From: a virus
Length of the DNA stretch: 38,047 nt
IMG/VR virus record: IMGVR_UViG_3300044611_002810
Location: 1-38,047 of that record
Strand: one strand, 5' to 3'
Position numbers and translations under genes: made by a program. Positions 8,668 through 16,631 of this stretch are shown piece after piece; within the stretch, counting starts at the first letter, position 1; every line of letters begins with the position of its first letter. Below the pieces are notes generated by a model. That model did not search any database. It was not told where the DNA came from and was given only the letters and a program-made list of their open reading frames with translations.

Positions 8668-11636
8668 GCCCCCCGACTCAATTCACGCAGCGCGCTGGCC
8701 AACTGCATGGCGGTGTCGCGCGAGGACTGGACACTGTGCGCCTTGCCGCCGATGTGGAAACGTAGGTCGACCACATCGCGGGTGGGTGCGGAGGACGCAC
8801 CGCTCCCCATCGTTGCCTGCGCCACAGCATTGGCTACCGCGCCGCCAGCGGCGAAACGCGGAATGTTGGGAAGTGCATGCGGCAGAAAGCCGGCGTTGAG
8901 TGCGGCGAAGAAGCCCTCACCGAACTTGCGCACTGAAGCCGCCCGTACCACGAACTCTCCGTGCGACAGCAGCGCCGGCACTGAATCCGACGTCTCCGTT
9001 CCCGGCCCGAAGATGCGCCCGGACATTCGTTTAAATCCCTCTGCGATGGCCTGGCCGCCTTCGGCAAACCGCTGGATCAGACCGCCTTGGGCGTTGGTGG
9101 CGACCTTTTTGACGTAAATGGTGTGCCAACTGCTGGTGGGGCGCATGAGCTCCGAGATTGACGCGCGATAAACCCCCATATCCGGTTGCGGCGTGTGCTT
9201 CGCTGCTGTCGGACTGGATAACACCCCCCGCGCATTCTGGGCGAAGGAAGCCAATTCCGCACGCGGCTGCTCGAAGGACACCAGCGCCGGGATTTCCACC
9301 TTCGCCGCCGACAGCGTGCCCTTCAATTGTTCAATGTCGGCCATCACCTGCGTGGTGTCGGTCGCGACCTTGGCGACCAGCGCCAGATTGCCGGTGTCAG
9401 CTTTGAGCTTTTCCAGAGCGGCTTCGGCTTCTTTCGTGTCAACCTGGATCTTGGCGATCAACTGCTGGGCGTCAGTCAGCGCTTTCAGCTTCTCGATGCC
9501 CGACCGGGCGCCCTCGATATCAACCTCGAGTTTCAGCTTGTCTTGCGACAACAGTTGCTGGCGCAGTTTGCCAAGCTCGTCGGACACCGAGACCAGCGCG
9601 CGCTTGGCCTCATCCGCCCCGGCCCCAGCCGCCGTGGCCGCCTGTTTGTGAGCGTCACCCAGCCCCTTCAACGCGGTATCCGCGATACCGGCGGATTCCT
9701 TGATCTGGCCGATGGCGGTGGCGGCAGCCTGTCCCTCGGACACGATCGTCTGGGTGACCGTTTTGCCATTCTGCTCGACTTGCTGGGTGACAGCGGACGC
9801 TGAACGCTCAGCCAGCGCGATGGCTTCTTCCGCCAGCTTGCGGGCCTGCTCAAAGTTGCCAGTGGTCAGGGCGGCCTTCGCCTGCGCCTGCTTTTCATCG
9901 ATCTGGCGCTGCCGGTCCTGGTAGGCGGCGTAATCGTCCATGCCCTTACGGCCCAACTCGCGAATGCGATCCTCGACCGACAGCTTCAAATTGAGCCGCG
10001 CCTCATCGGCCGCCTTGGCGGCATTCAGATGCCGCTGCTCCTCGGCGATCAGCCGGTCGACGGTAGCGCGATAGGCCGACTCCAGTTGGCCATAGAGGGA
10101 AACGCGCGCCTCGACCGCCTGACGTTCAATGGCGGCCACATCCTGGCCAGCGGCCCGCGCCAAGGCGACAGCCTGGGCATAGGTCGCCTGCCAGGCAGCT
10201 TCCATCTGTCGCGCCCCGGCTTCGACGGTGGCGAGTTTGGCTTGCTCGGCGGCAAGCAGGTTCTGAGTCGAACTCTGGATCGCCGCTGACTCGGAACGCG
10301 CCGCTGTTTGCGCGGCAGCTTCCTGGCGCTTGTAGTTGCGCTCGATCTCGGCCACACGCGCATCCCAGATCGCTTTGATGTCGGCGGCGACCTGCTTGTA
10401 ACTGGCAGCCAACTGCTTGACCGATTCGGCGGCCTTCTTGGTTTCCGCATCCAGCGCCTGGCGGATGGCTTCGCCGGCTTGGGTTGCCGCGCCCTGTATC
10501 GCGCGCAGTGCGTCTGCTGTTGCCGGCAATGACGCCTTCAAGCGTTCGGCCGCCAAGGCAGCCAATGCCATCTGGGTTTTGACGCTCACGGTGCCGGTCG
10601 CGGCCAGTTCCTGCAGCGCGGCGTCGAGTTGATCGATCTGTGCACGCTGCCGGCCCAGTTCGTCAAAGGCGCGATTGGTTTCGCGGATGTCCTGTACGGT
10701 CTTGATGAGTCCTTTGCCCATCTCCCAGACGGCTACCGCCGCCAGGATAGGCAGGAAACGGGTGAATGCGGCCTTCAACAAGTTGACTGATTCCAGCAGT
10801 TTGGCCGCCGCTGCGACGCCCTTGACCGCCAGCACCCCCACCAGGACTTCCCCCAGCGCGCGCATCACCACCAGAATCGCATCGCTGTGACTGGCCAGGC
10901 TGACCAGTGCGTCGGCGAAGCGTTGCAAGGCGGGGAGCGCGGCTTCTGCGATGCGTACCCCGATGCCGGAAAGCGCCTGCTTCACCGTATCAAGGGTGTC
11001 ATTGAACAATTCGGCGGCTTTCGCGGTGTCGCCGCTGATCTCGAGACCCAGTTCCTTGAATCTCTGCTTGAGTGCCTCGATGCCGGCACGCCCCTGGTTC
11101 AGGAACGGAATCATCTCGACGCCGGCCTTGCCAAACAACTTCACCGCCAGCGCCGACTTCTCTGCCCCATCCGGCATCGCCGAGAAAGCATCGGCCAGAT
11201 CGAGCAGCACCGCTTCGGTGGGGCGAATCTGGCCAGCGGCATCCTTCACCGACACGCCCAGACGACTGAATACCTCGACCTGCTGTTTGGATCCTCCAGC
11301 CGCTTCAACCATCGACGTGGCCAGCTTCTGCATGCCCTTGGCCAGGCCTTCCAGCGAAATGCCAGATTGCTCGGAGATGGGTTTCAACAGAGACAGCGAC
11401 TCGACCGAGATACCCGTCTTCTGCGACAGCTTGGATAGATCGTCGGCGGTATCGATTGCCGCCTTGCCGGTGGCGATCAGCCCGGCTACCGACAGCGCTG
11501 CGCCCAAGCCCGCCAACACGCCATTGATCTTGCCAGCGACGTTCGACAGTCCTTCCAGGTTGGCTTTCACCGAGGCGAGCGCCGCCTTGGTCTGGTCAAC
11601 GGCGGTGATCAGGATTTGCGCGCGTTCAGAGGCCAT
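8664..11636 (-). CDS. Tape measure protein
   Basis: 990 residues, the longest gene here. It contains long Ala/Lys/Glu/Gln-rich coiled coil (about residues 340-800), a hydrophobic segment at about 37-60, and the conserved N-terminal block DDLSKLSQKTGISVESLSLL typical of lambda-like tape measures. It sets tail length and is packed in the tail tube. By the usual scaling of about 1.5 angstrom per residue the tail would be near 150 nm (inference). The C-terminal part (about 870-930) has the GHGEFVVRAASVRKFGEGF-like region often seen at the end of this family. It follows the DUF6441-like gene after 6 bases. Confidence 0.93.
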   Translation of the reverse strand: MASERAQILITAVDQTKAALASVKANLEGLSNVAGKINGVLAGLGAALSVAGLIATGKAAIDTADDLSKLSQKTGISVESLSLLKPISEQSGISLEGLAKGMQKLATSMVEAAGGSKQQVEVFSRLGVSVKDAAGQIRPTEAVLLDLADAFSAMPDGAEKSALAVKLFGKAGVEMIPFLNQGRAGIEALKQRFKELGLEISGDTAKAAELFNDTLDTVKQALSGIGVRIAEAALPALQRFADALVSLASHSDAILVVMRALGEVLVGVLAVKGVAAAAKLLESVNLLKAAFTRFLPILAAVAVWEMGKGLIKTVQDIRETNRAFDELGRQRAQIDQLDAALQELAATGTVSVKTQMALAALAAERLKASLPATADALRAIQGAATQAGEAIRQALDAETKKAAESVKQLAASYKQVAADIKAIWDARVAEIERNYKRQEAAAQTAARSESAAIQSSTQNLLAAEQAKLATVEAGARQMEAAWQATYAQAVALARAAGQDVAAIERQAVEARVSLYGQLESAYRATVDRLIAEEQRHLNAAKAADEARLNLKLSVEDRIRELGRKGMDDYAAYQDRQRQIDEKQAQAKAALTTGNFEQARKLAEEAIALAERSASAVTQQVEQNGKTVTQTIVSEGQAAATAIGQIKESAGIADTALKGLGDAHKQAATAAGAGADEAKRALVSVSDELGKLRQQLLSQDKLKLEVDIEGARSGIEKLKALTDAQQLIAKIQVDTKEAEAALEKLKADTGNLALVAKVATDTTQVMADIEQLKGTLSAAKVEIPALVSFEQPRAELASFAQNARGVLSSPTAAKHTPQPDMGVYRASISELMRPTSSWHTIYVKKVATNAQGGLIQRFAEGGQAIAEGFKRMSGRIFGPGTETSDSVPALLSHGEFVVRAASVRKFGEGFFAALNAGFLPHALPNIPRFAAGGAVANAVAQATMGSGASSAPTRDVVDLRFHIGGKAHSVQSSRDTAMQLASALRELSRGA

Positions 11637-11642
11637 ACCAGT

Positions 11643-12305
11643 TCAAAGACCTTTTGCAGTCAGTTGTTGCAGGATGTTTGTTGCCAACTTGGGTAGCTGC
11701 GCGCGCACGATGCCGGGCAGATCGAAGCGACCGCGCAGGGTCACGCTCGGCACCAGCACGGCAATTGGGATTTCCTGCCCGCGCTTGATCGATTTCGCCC
11801 CGGTGCGCCCTTTCTCGGCGCGCTTGAAGCGGCGCAGTTCAGAAGCGTTGTCGCGGATGTTCTCGGCCATCAGGATGACCTTGCCGTTGCGCTCGATGAA
11901 GAAGGCATTGCCGGCGCGCATCAGTCCGTCGATCACGCGTTTGAAGGCACGGCGGCCGATACGCTGGTGCTCGGGCAACAGCGGGATCAGCAACTTCCCA
12001 CGTTTGCCGGTCACCGTGCCGCCCTTCATGTGCAGGCCCAGCCAGGAGATTTTGGAGCCCACCAACAGCGCCGGGAAGCGCTCCGGGCTGCCGGCATACA
12101 CATTGGATCGCATCGACTTCAGGAAGCCGGCTTTTCTGACTTTGAACGCCGACTGCATGCGGCTGCGCGCCGCATCCGCCATCTCGCGACCGACCACTTT
12201 CATGGCGGCTTCCACGGCCTTGCGGATGGCCCGGCGCTTCTCCGGCACCCAGCTATCGAGCCGCTTCGGGTCGAGCAGGCCGGATGTGCTCAGCGACAAC
12301 TTCAT
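11643..12305 (-). CDS. Tail assembly protein, DUF6441-like
   Basis: 220 residues, very basic, starting MKLSLSTSGLLDPKRLDSWV. It resembles, from memory, the DUF6441 phage proteins found between the tail chaperones and the tape measure. Features include KAVEAAMKVVGREMADAARSRMQSAF, an amphipathic helix, and a KVILMAENIRDNASELRRF segment. The fold may be related to HK97-gp10/minor tail proteins, which act in head-tail joining or tail initiation. ATGA overlap with the end of the GT frame. Confidence 0.7.
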   Translation of the reverse strand: MKLSLSTSGLLDPKRLDSWVPEKRRAIRKAVEAAMKVVGREMADAARSRMQSAFKVRKAGFLKSMRSNVYAGSPERFPALLVGSKISWLGLHMKGGTVTGKRGKLLIPLLPEHQRIGRRAFKRVIDGLMRAGNAFFIERNGKVILMAENIRDNASELRRFKRAEKGRTGAKSIKRGQEIPIAVLVPSVTLRGRFDLPGIVRAQLPKLATNILQQLTAKGL

Positions 12306-12873
12306 GGTTTGAGTTCTCGCAGAAGGGATTTGATTTCGCTGTTGCCGCCGCGCACTGCGGTCACCAGCAGCGCGAATTGGGCAGCGAGTTCCAGGCGCTC
12401 ACTGCGTTCGATCTCTTCGATGAACACGCGCACCTGGGCCACCGTGTAATTCAGGACTTCGGGGTAGCGGTGGCCGTGCCCGACGAGGCGTTGGAGAAGC
12501 GCGCCCCAATCGTCTCCACCCGAGTTGCCACCCGCGCCAGCACCGGGGCCAGGCGCTGGATAAAAAAATCGGCGTTCACTTCGAACACCGCCTCGCTCAA
12601 CCGAATCGCCTCGTCCAGTTCCCGCGCCGCCACCCACTCGCGCGGCTTACGGATAGCCACCGCCAGGGCGGAGACCAGATCCTCGCCACGCTCACCAAAC
12701 AGGACGAGCCAGTCCACGTCTCCGCTCAGATGCTGGGCGAAGGGACGGATGGCGCGGATGAAGGTCGGCAACTCGCCCACCTTCAAGGGGGCGATGGCCA
12801 ACGTCTCGCCGGCAATCTCGACGACCACCGGCTCCGGTACAAAGGTTTCCAAGCTCATGGCGCTCATCCTCAT
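12302..12873 (-). CDS. Tail assembly chaperone fusion (GT) by -1 frameshift
   Basis: The second frame has no proper start and overlaps the G frame. A -1 slip at the heptamer T-TTT-TTT (12562-12568) joins residue 104 of the G frame to a Gly/Pro linker (YPAPGPGAGAGG) and then a helical T domain ending LLRELKP, giving about 190 residues in total. This matches the G/GT organisation of lambda-like phages, in which a minority product binds the tape measure and recruits tail tube protein. Both frames lie in the expected place between tail tube and tape measure genes. Frameshift efficiency cannot be judged from sequence. Confidence 0.75.
12451..12873 (-). CDS. Tail assembly chaperone G
   Basis: 140 residues, terminating in the 0 frame with ATATPKS. 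It contains a beta-strand N-terminus (VVVEIAGETLAIAPLKVGELPTF) followed by helices, a pattern typical of gpG-like tail chaperones. I take ATG 12873 because it overlaps the tail tube stop as TGATG; ATG 12858 (MSLETF) is an alternative. G coats the tape measure before tube polymerisation and is absent from the virion in relatives. Confidence 0.75.
   Translation of the reverse strand: MRMSAMSLETFVPEPVVVEIAGETLAIAPLKVGELPTFIRAIRPFAQHLSGDVDWLVLFGERGEDLVSALAVAIRKPREWVAARELDEAIRLSEAVFEVNADFFIQRLAPVLARVATRVETIGARFSNASSGTATATPKS
12562..12568 (-). other. Programmed -1 frameshift slippery site
   Basis: Seven consecutive T on the minus strand, in register T-TTT-TTT within the G frame (after the GA of an Asp codon). 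Both tRNAs can re-pair fully after a -1 slip. The run lies in the only region where the two frames overlap without a stop in either, and it leads directly into a Gly/Pro-rich linker. Confidence 0.75.
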
Positions 12874-13628
12874 CAACCGATCTGCACGATGCGGCCGAAC
12901 TGGCCCAACACCGCGTCGTAGGGTTTCGAGGCATCCGCCAGTAGCGAACCCTCCAGTTCGAACTTGTTGTAGTCGTTGGAGATCAGCGCCAACTCCTTCA
13001 GCGGGTCGAACGCCACCCGATACAGTTCCACCAGTACCCGGGCATTGCCCGCAGCCGTGTTCACCCCTTCGAGCCGCAGGAAACGTTCGGGCAGCGGCTG
13101 GGTGAAGAGGCCGATCTCGGTCACCACGCCGAAGGCATAGCTGGCCTTGAAGGGCGCGGTCAGGCCGGTGATGTCCAAAAACTGGACGGCACCGAAGTCG
13201 GTATCCGTCGTGAAATGCGTGCCCAGGGTCAGCGTCGCGGGCGTGGCTGCGCTGTCCTGCACCACCAGGGTGGATACCTTGGGGTGGGCCAGGAAGTAGC
13301 GATCGCCAATCATCGGAGTGGCACCGCCGATCGGCTCGTCGGTGACGGTGCCGTTGCTGCCGATGACGGAAGTGCCGTAGAGCGCGAGGGCCAGGTTTTC
13401 AGCGGTGAATTCCTGGATGGTGAGGTTCACGCTGGCCGACTTGGACTTCACCATGCGGTGATCGAGCGAGCGCTGGCCGGATTGCGATTCGTAGTGCTCC
13501 AGCACCTCAGTCTTGAGGGCAAGTTTCAGTTCCGCCACGTTGCCAGGCGAACGGACTTCGACCGGATTGCCGGCGACGTCACGCTTGCCCAGATAGACGC
13601 GGCCCTGGAAGGATGCATAGGTACTCAT
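12873..13628 (-). CDS. Major tail tube protein
   Basis: 251 residues starting MSTYASFQGRVYLGKRDVAG. This opening, and the helix-poor, beta-rich composition with the segment KSASVNLTIQEFTAENLALALYG, are characteristic of siphoviral tail tube proteins in Proteobacteria. It polymerises as hexameric rings around the tape measure. It lies directly upstream of the chaperone pair, as expected. ATGA overlap with the preceding small gene. Confidence 0.85.
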   Translation of the reverse strand: MSTYASFQGRVYLGKRDVAGNPVEVRSPGNVAELKLALKTEVLEHYESQSGQRSLDHRMVKSKSASVNLTIQEFTAENLALALYGTSVIGSNGTVTDEPIGGATPMIGDRYFLAHPKVSTLVVQDSAATPATLTLGTHFTTDTDFGAVQFLDITGLTAPFKASYAFGVVTEIGLFTQPLPERFLRLEGVNTAAGNARVLVELYRVAFDPLKELALISNDYNKFELEGSLLADASKPYDAVLGQFGRIVQIG

Positions 13629-13858
13629 GAAGCGGTCTCCTCGGATGGATGGGTTGGGGTAATAGGAGGTGGCGTGCGGATGGATGACGTCCGGCGTCGG
13701 GCGTGCGGCGGTCTATCCGGATCGCTGACCAGGAACGGACGCGCCACACCCGCATCCACCAGCCAGCGGGCGAGTGCCGTGTCAAGTTCGATGCGGTCAC
13801 GCGGCTGGTGGTCGCGGCCGGCGTGGGTGTGGGGTTTCAGGAGTTCAACGACGGGCAT
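13625..13858 (-). CDS. Small phage protein, DUF7210-like
   Basis: 77 residues starting MPVVELLKPHTHAGRDHQPR. The ELLKPHTHAG opening is the hallmark of a family of small head-tail region proteins I recall as DUF7210. The C-terminus here is extended by a Pro/Arg/Thr-rich tail (about residues 48-77). Function unknown. It sits 3 bases after the tail terminator-like gene and is coupled to the tail tube gene. Confidence 0.65.
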   Translation of the reverse strand: MPVVELLKPHTHAGRDHQPRDRIELDTALARWLVDAGVARPFLVSDPDRPPHARRRTSSIRTPPPITPTHPSEETAS

Positions 13859-13861
13859 GGC

Positions 13862-14317
13862 TCATCCCTGGCTGGCAATGTCGTGGGCCAAGGTGCGGTA
13901 GGTGATCTGGTAGCGGGCGGGGATCAGGGCCGCCGTGGCATCGGCGTCCTCCACGTCCCACTCGCAGTCCAGTTCCTTGATGCCCAGGCACAGGCCGCCG
14001 AGGTTGGCATTGTTGTTCACGCCATTGAGCAGCGCCGCGTGTGCCGCCACCAGCAGCCGGTCGGCGATGGTCTCCGGCGCTTCACCACCGGTCTCACGCG
14101 CCAGTGCCACCACCCGCACGACCAACTGCCGCTCGACGCGGTCGTTCGGACGCTGGGTGATGGCATCGGACTCGGGAAACACCAGCAGCGCCGGGGACTG
14201 CTCACGCGGGATGCCGGTCGTGGGCGAACGCAAAAGGAGCGCACCTTCTGCGGCGGCAACGGGCAATAAAAGTCCCATCACCGCTTGCAGGATCTGCTCG
14301 CGGATCGAGTTGGGCAT
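13862..14317 (-). CDS. Putative tail terminator / minor tail protein
   Basis: 151 residues. The N-terminal helix (MPNSIREQILQAVMGLL), the central VVRVVALARE strand and the C-terminal YQITYRTL strand match the pattern of gpU/gpZ-like tail completion proteins, which cap the tail tube and mate it to the head. Position between the FII-like connector and the tail tube gene agrees. Family identification is by pattern only. Confidence 0.65.
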   Translation of the reverse strand: MPNSIREQILQAVMGLLLPVAAAEGALLLRSPTTGIPREQSPALLVFPESDAITQRPNDRVERQLVVRVVALARETGGEAPETIADRLLVAAHAALLNGVNNNANLGGLCLGIKELDCEWDVEDADATAALIPARYQITYRTLAHDIASQG

Positions 14318-14325
14318 GGCCAGTC

Positions 14326-14610
14326 CTACAGTCGGGTAAGGGAAGCGCGGGCCTCGGTGCCATCGCCCGTCACGGTGATTTCACGCACGCGATAGCTGCG
14401 CCCGGATATCCACAGGGTGTCGCCGGAAGCTAGTGCCGACAGTCGGCTCAAGGGATAGCAGATGCTGTAGTTGCGTGAGACGCCCAGACCATCCAACACG
14501 TCCTCATCGGGGGCACGGAAGTCGACCATGACCTCCGTACTTCCAAATGCAGCGCGCGTCAGCATCCCAGACCGGGCCGCCGCGTCATACATGGATTCAA
14601 TGACTATCAT
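14326..14610 (-). CDS. Head-tail joining protein, lambda gpFII-like
   Basis: 94 residues. The segments MLTRAAFGSTEVMVDFRAPDE, then SGDTLWISGRSYRVREI, match the small beta-barrel FII/attachment family: a strand, then a short motif with Gly-Arg-Tyr-Arg before the last strands. It would bridge the connector and tail terminator. Start at ATG 14610; its binding site is weak. The 312 bases between this gene and the capsid gene are occupied by an opposite-strand gene. Confidence 0.7.
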   Translation of the reverse strand: MIVIESMYDAAARSGMLTRAAFGSTEVMVDFRAPDEDVLDGLGVSRNYSICYPLSRLSALASGDTLWISGRSYRVREITVTGDGTEARASLTRL

Positions 14611-14648
14611 GGCGCTCAGTTTTGAAAGTTGTGGGATGGATCAGAGAC

Positions 14649-14936
14649 ATGAAGAAAGCGAAGACGGCGGCGGACGCATTGGCATTGGAGGCCATCCCCA
14701 ACATCGGCCCGGCGGTCGCCGGGTACCTACGCGAGGTCGGCATCCACCAGCCGGTGGACCTTGTGGGGCAAGACCCCTACGTCCTGTTTCAGCAGCTGTG
14801 CGGGCAGAACGGGGTTAACTACGATCCGTGCCTGCTCGACACCTTCATCGCCGCCACCCGTTTCATGGCCGGCGACCCGCCGCAGCCCTGGTACCGCTAC
14901 ACCAAGGAACGTCAGAAGAAGCTCAAGACATCGTGA
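14649..14936 (+). CDS. Helix-hairpin-helix protein (Cdd1-like), lone plus-strand gene
   Basis: 95 residues starting MKKAKTAADALALEAIPNIG. The segment IPNIGPAVAGYLREVGI is a classic helix-hairpin-helix, and the C-terminal half (PYVLFQQLCGQNGVNYDPC, then DPPQPWYRYTKERQ) matches the Cdd1/pathogenicity-locus family I recall (PF11731). HhH proteins bind DNA non-specifically. It is the only plus-strand gene inside the minus-strand structural region and its 3' end overlaps the capsid gene by 14 bases. This looks like a moron, an independently expressed cargo gene. I see no convincing promoter. Confidence 0.8.
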   Translation: MKKAKTAADALALEAIPNIGPAVAGYLREVGIHQPVDLVGQDPYVLFQQLCGQNGVNYDPCLLDTFIAATRFMAGDPPQPWYRYTKERQKKLKTS

Positions 14937-15930
14937 GCTTCACCAGCAAGCCGGGGCGGTGGCACATGGGCAGCGGATTGCTCTGGGTGTGCAGATCGGT
15001 GCCCCGGTCAAACTTGCGCGGCTCCTGCTTGGCATAGAGCGGCTGGCCGAGCGTGTTCACCGTCTCGTTGAAATCCGCCGGTGCGAAGTAGGTGGCGAAG
15101 GTGTCCACCGTACCCAGGGGGAAGGCGTGGCCCTCGTCCTCACCGATGAAGCTGCGCGTGGTGGTGCCATCCGAGGCCTCGCCGAAGTATTCCTCGAAGG
15201 TGATGCCGGCGAAGGTGAATCCCGTGCGCAAGTCGGAACGCAGCGCCAGGCCGGTCTGCCAGTCCTTGTAGGCTTCCTTCACATTGGCATGTCCGGTCAA
15301 AGCATCGAAGAAACCGGGCGAGACCAGGCAGTGGATGCCGGTCATGAACTCGCCCTGCAGGTTCTTGGAGACATAGCGCTTGATCCCCAGGCAGACCTTC
15401 TTCACATCGAGATCGGCGTTGCTGAACTTGAAGTCCACCACCTTCGGCGTGATCTGGAATTCGTCATAGAGGTCGTAAAGCATTGAGCCGTCCGCATCCA
15501 GAATCACGCCCTTCAAGGCGCCCATGCGCAGGTGTTCCAGGGTGATGGCGTGTTTGTTCCGCATGGTCTGCAGGTGCTCGACCATGACGTTGGAGATGGA
15601 CTGCAACTCGGATTCCATGCCGAAGGCGCGGATGCCCTGTACCTCCTCCGGCAGCACCACGTCCTCGTGCGGGATATGGGGGATGGCGAAGGAGCGCAGC
15701 TTGCGTTTGCCGCGCACGCCCACGGTACCGGGCGAGCCCACCGGCAACGTCGGCAACAGGCTCAGGACGCCGTTCTTCTCCTCGATGGCGATCTGGCGGA
15801 AACGCACCGGCTTGGCCGGAAACAGGTTCATCTGGTCCATCAGCCCATAGTTGTTGGGCAGGATGTTGATGGCGGTGGACAGCGCCGACATGGAGAACGC
15901 CGGGTTGTCGAAGGGATTGTTCATGGGCAT
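14923..15930 (-). CDS. Major capsid protein, lambda gpE-like
   Basis: 335 residues starting MPMNNPFDNPAFSMSALSTA. It has the hallmarks of the E family: an N-terminal helix, a central conserved core (IPHIPHEDVVLPEEVQGIRAF), then GIKRYVSKNLQGEFMTGIHC and the C-terminal GRPLYAKQEP-like segment (here GQPLYAKQEPRKFDRGTDL). HK97-fold capsid subunit. GGAGTCTGACC precedes the ATG. Its 3' end converges with the opposite-strand HhH gene. Confidence 0.93.
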   Translation of the reverse strand: MPMNNPFDNPAFSMSALSTAINILPNNYGLMDQMNLFPAKPVRFRQIAIEEKNGVLSLLPTLPVGSPGTVGVRGKRKLRSFAIPHIPHEDVVLPEEVQGIRAFGMESELQSISNVMVEHLQTMRNKHAITLEHLRMGALKGVILDADGSMLYDLYDEFQITPKVVDFKFSNADLDVKKVCLGIKRYVSKNLQGEFMTGIHCLVSPGFFDALTGHANVKEAYKDWQTGLALRSDLRTGFTFAGITFEEYFGEASDGTTTRSFIGEDEGHAFPLGTVDTFATYFAPADFNETVNTLGQPLYAKQEPRKFDRGTDLHTQSNPLPMCHRPGLLVKLTMS

Positions 15931-15932
15931 GG

Positions 15933-16319
15933 TCAGACTCCTTTGCGCACCAGGATGCCCAGCGCCTTGAGTTGGGCGCTGGCGGATTTTTTCTCGGCGA
16001 CGGTGATGCCCGTGGGCCAGACCAGGGCGTGGTCGGCGACGATGGCGTGGCGGGCGACGATGAGTCCGTCATCCCGGTCGGCCAGGTTGGCGTCCACCGC
16101 CTGGATCAGGATGCCGGCAGCAGCTTGGGAGCCATCGGTGGCGGAGGGATCGACCACCTTGACCTTCGAGGATGCGGTGATCACGCCAACGACCGCGCCC
16201 AGCGCTAGAACCTGGCCGGCGGCGACGGTGACCTGGTCGCGGGAATACAGATTGGGGGCCTCATATTTGAGGAGGTCCCCCAAGTTGAGGCCTTCGGTGA
16301 ATACGGGTTTGGTCGGCAT
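15933..16319 (-). CDS. Head decoration protein, lambda gpD-like
   Basis: 128 residues. Contains LGDLLKYEAPNLYSRDQVTVAAGQ near the N-terminus and the core GAVVGVITASSKVKVVDP, both typical of gpD trimers that cement the expanded capsid. Length and position between protease and capsid genes fit. AAAGGA precedes the ATG. Confidence 0.9.
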   Translation of the reverse strand: MPTKPVFTEGLNLGDLLKYEAPNLYSRDQVTVAAGQVLALGAVVGVITASSKVKVVDPSATDGSQAAAGILIQAVDANLADRDDGLIVARHAIVADHALVWPTGITVAEKKSASAQLKALGILVRKGV

Positions 16320-16322
16320 GGA

Positions 16323-16631
16323 TCAGTCCTTTCCGGCACGGGCACGTGCCTGGGCGATGAGGGGGTTGTCCTTGAGGGCTTCCGGCTTCGCGGCCATGGC
16401 TTCAGGGGTCAGGTGGGAGGCAATCTCGGGACCTTCAGCGCGGAGCGCCAGCAACGTGCGGCGCACGTTGGCCACCGGGGTCTGGGCCGCGAGGTAGCTC
16501 GCGGTGCGCTCGGGCACGCCAGCCAGTTGGCAGAGTTCGGCCACCTCGACGGCGTCGGCGTAGCCCATCGTCATTTGCTGCACGGCGGCGGGCGCATCGG
16601 GGATTTCGGTTTGAGGCTCAGGTTGTGTCAT
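16323..16631 (-). CDS. Nested capsid scaffold (Nu3-like), internal start
   Basis: In-frame ATG at 16631, preceded by GAAGGAAATACCC, gives a 102-residue protein identical to the C-terminus of the protease (starts MTQPEPQTEIPDAPAAVQQM). In lambda the same arrangement yields Nu3, the prohead scaffold. The product is acidic at its N-terminus, helical in the middle, and ends in the basic KDNPLIAQARARAGKD, matching scaffold design in which the C-terminus binds capsid. Internal initiation is inferred from the binding site and analogy. Confidence 0.65.
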   Translation of the reverse strand: MTQPEPQTEIPDAPAAVQQMTMGYADAVEVAELCQLAGVPERTASYLAAQTPVANVRRTLLALRAEGPEIASHLTPEAMAAKPEALKDNPLIAQARARAGKD

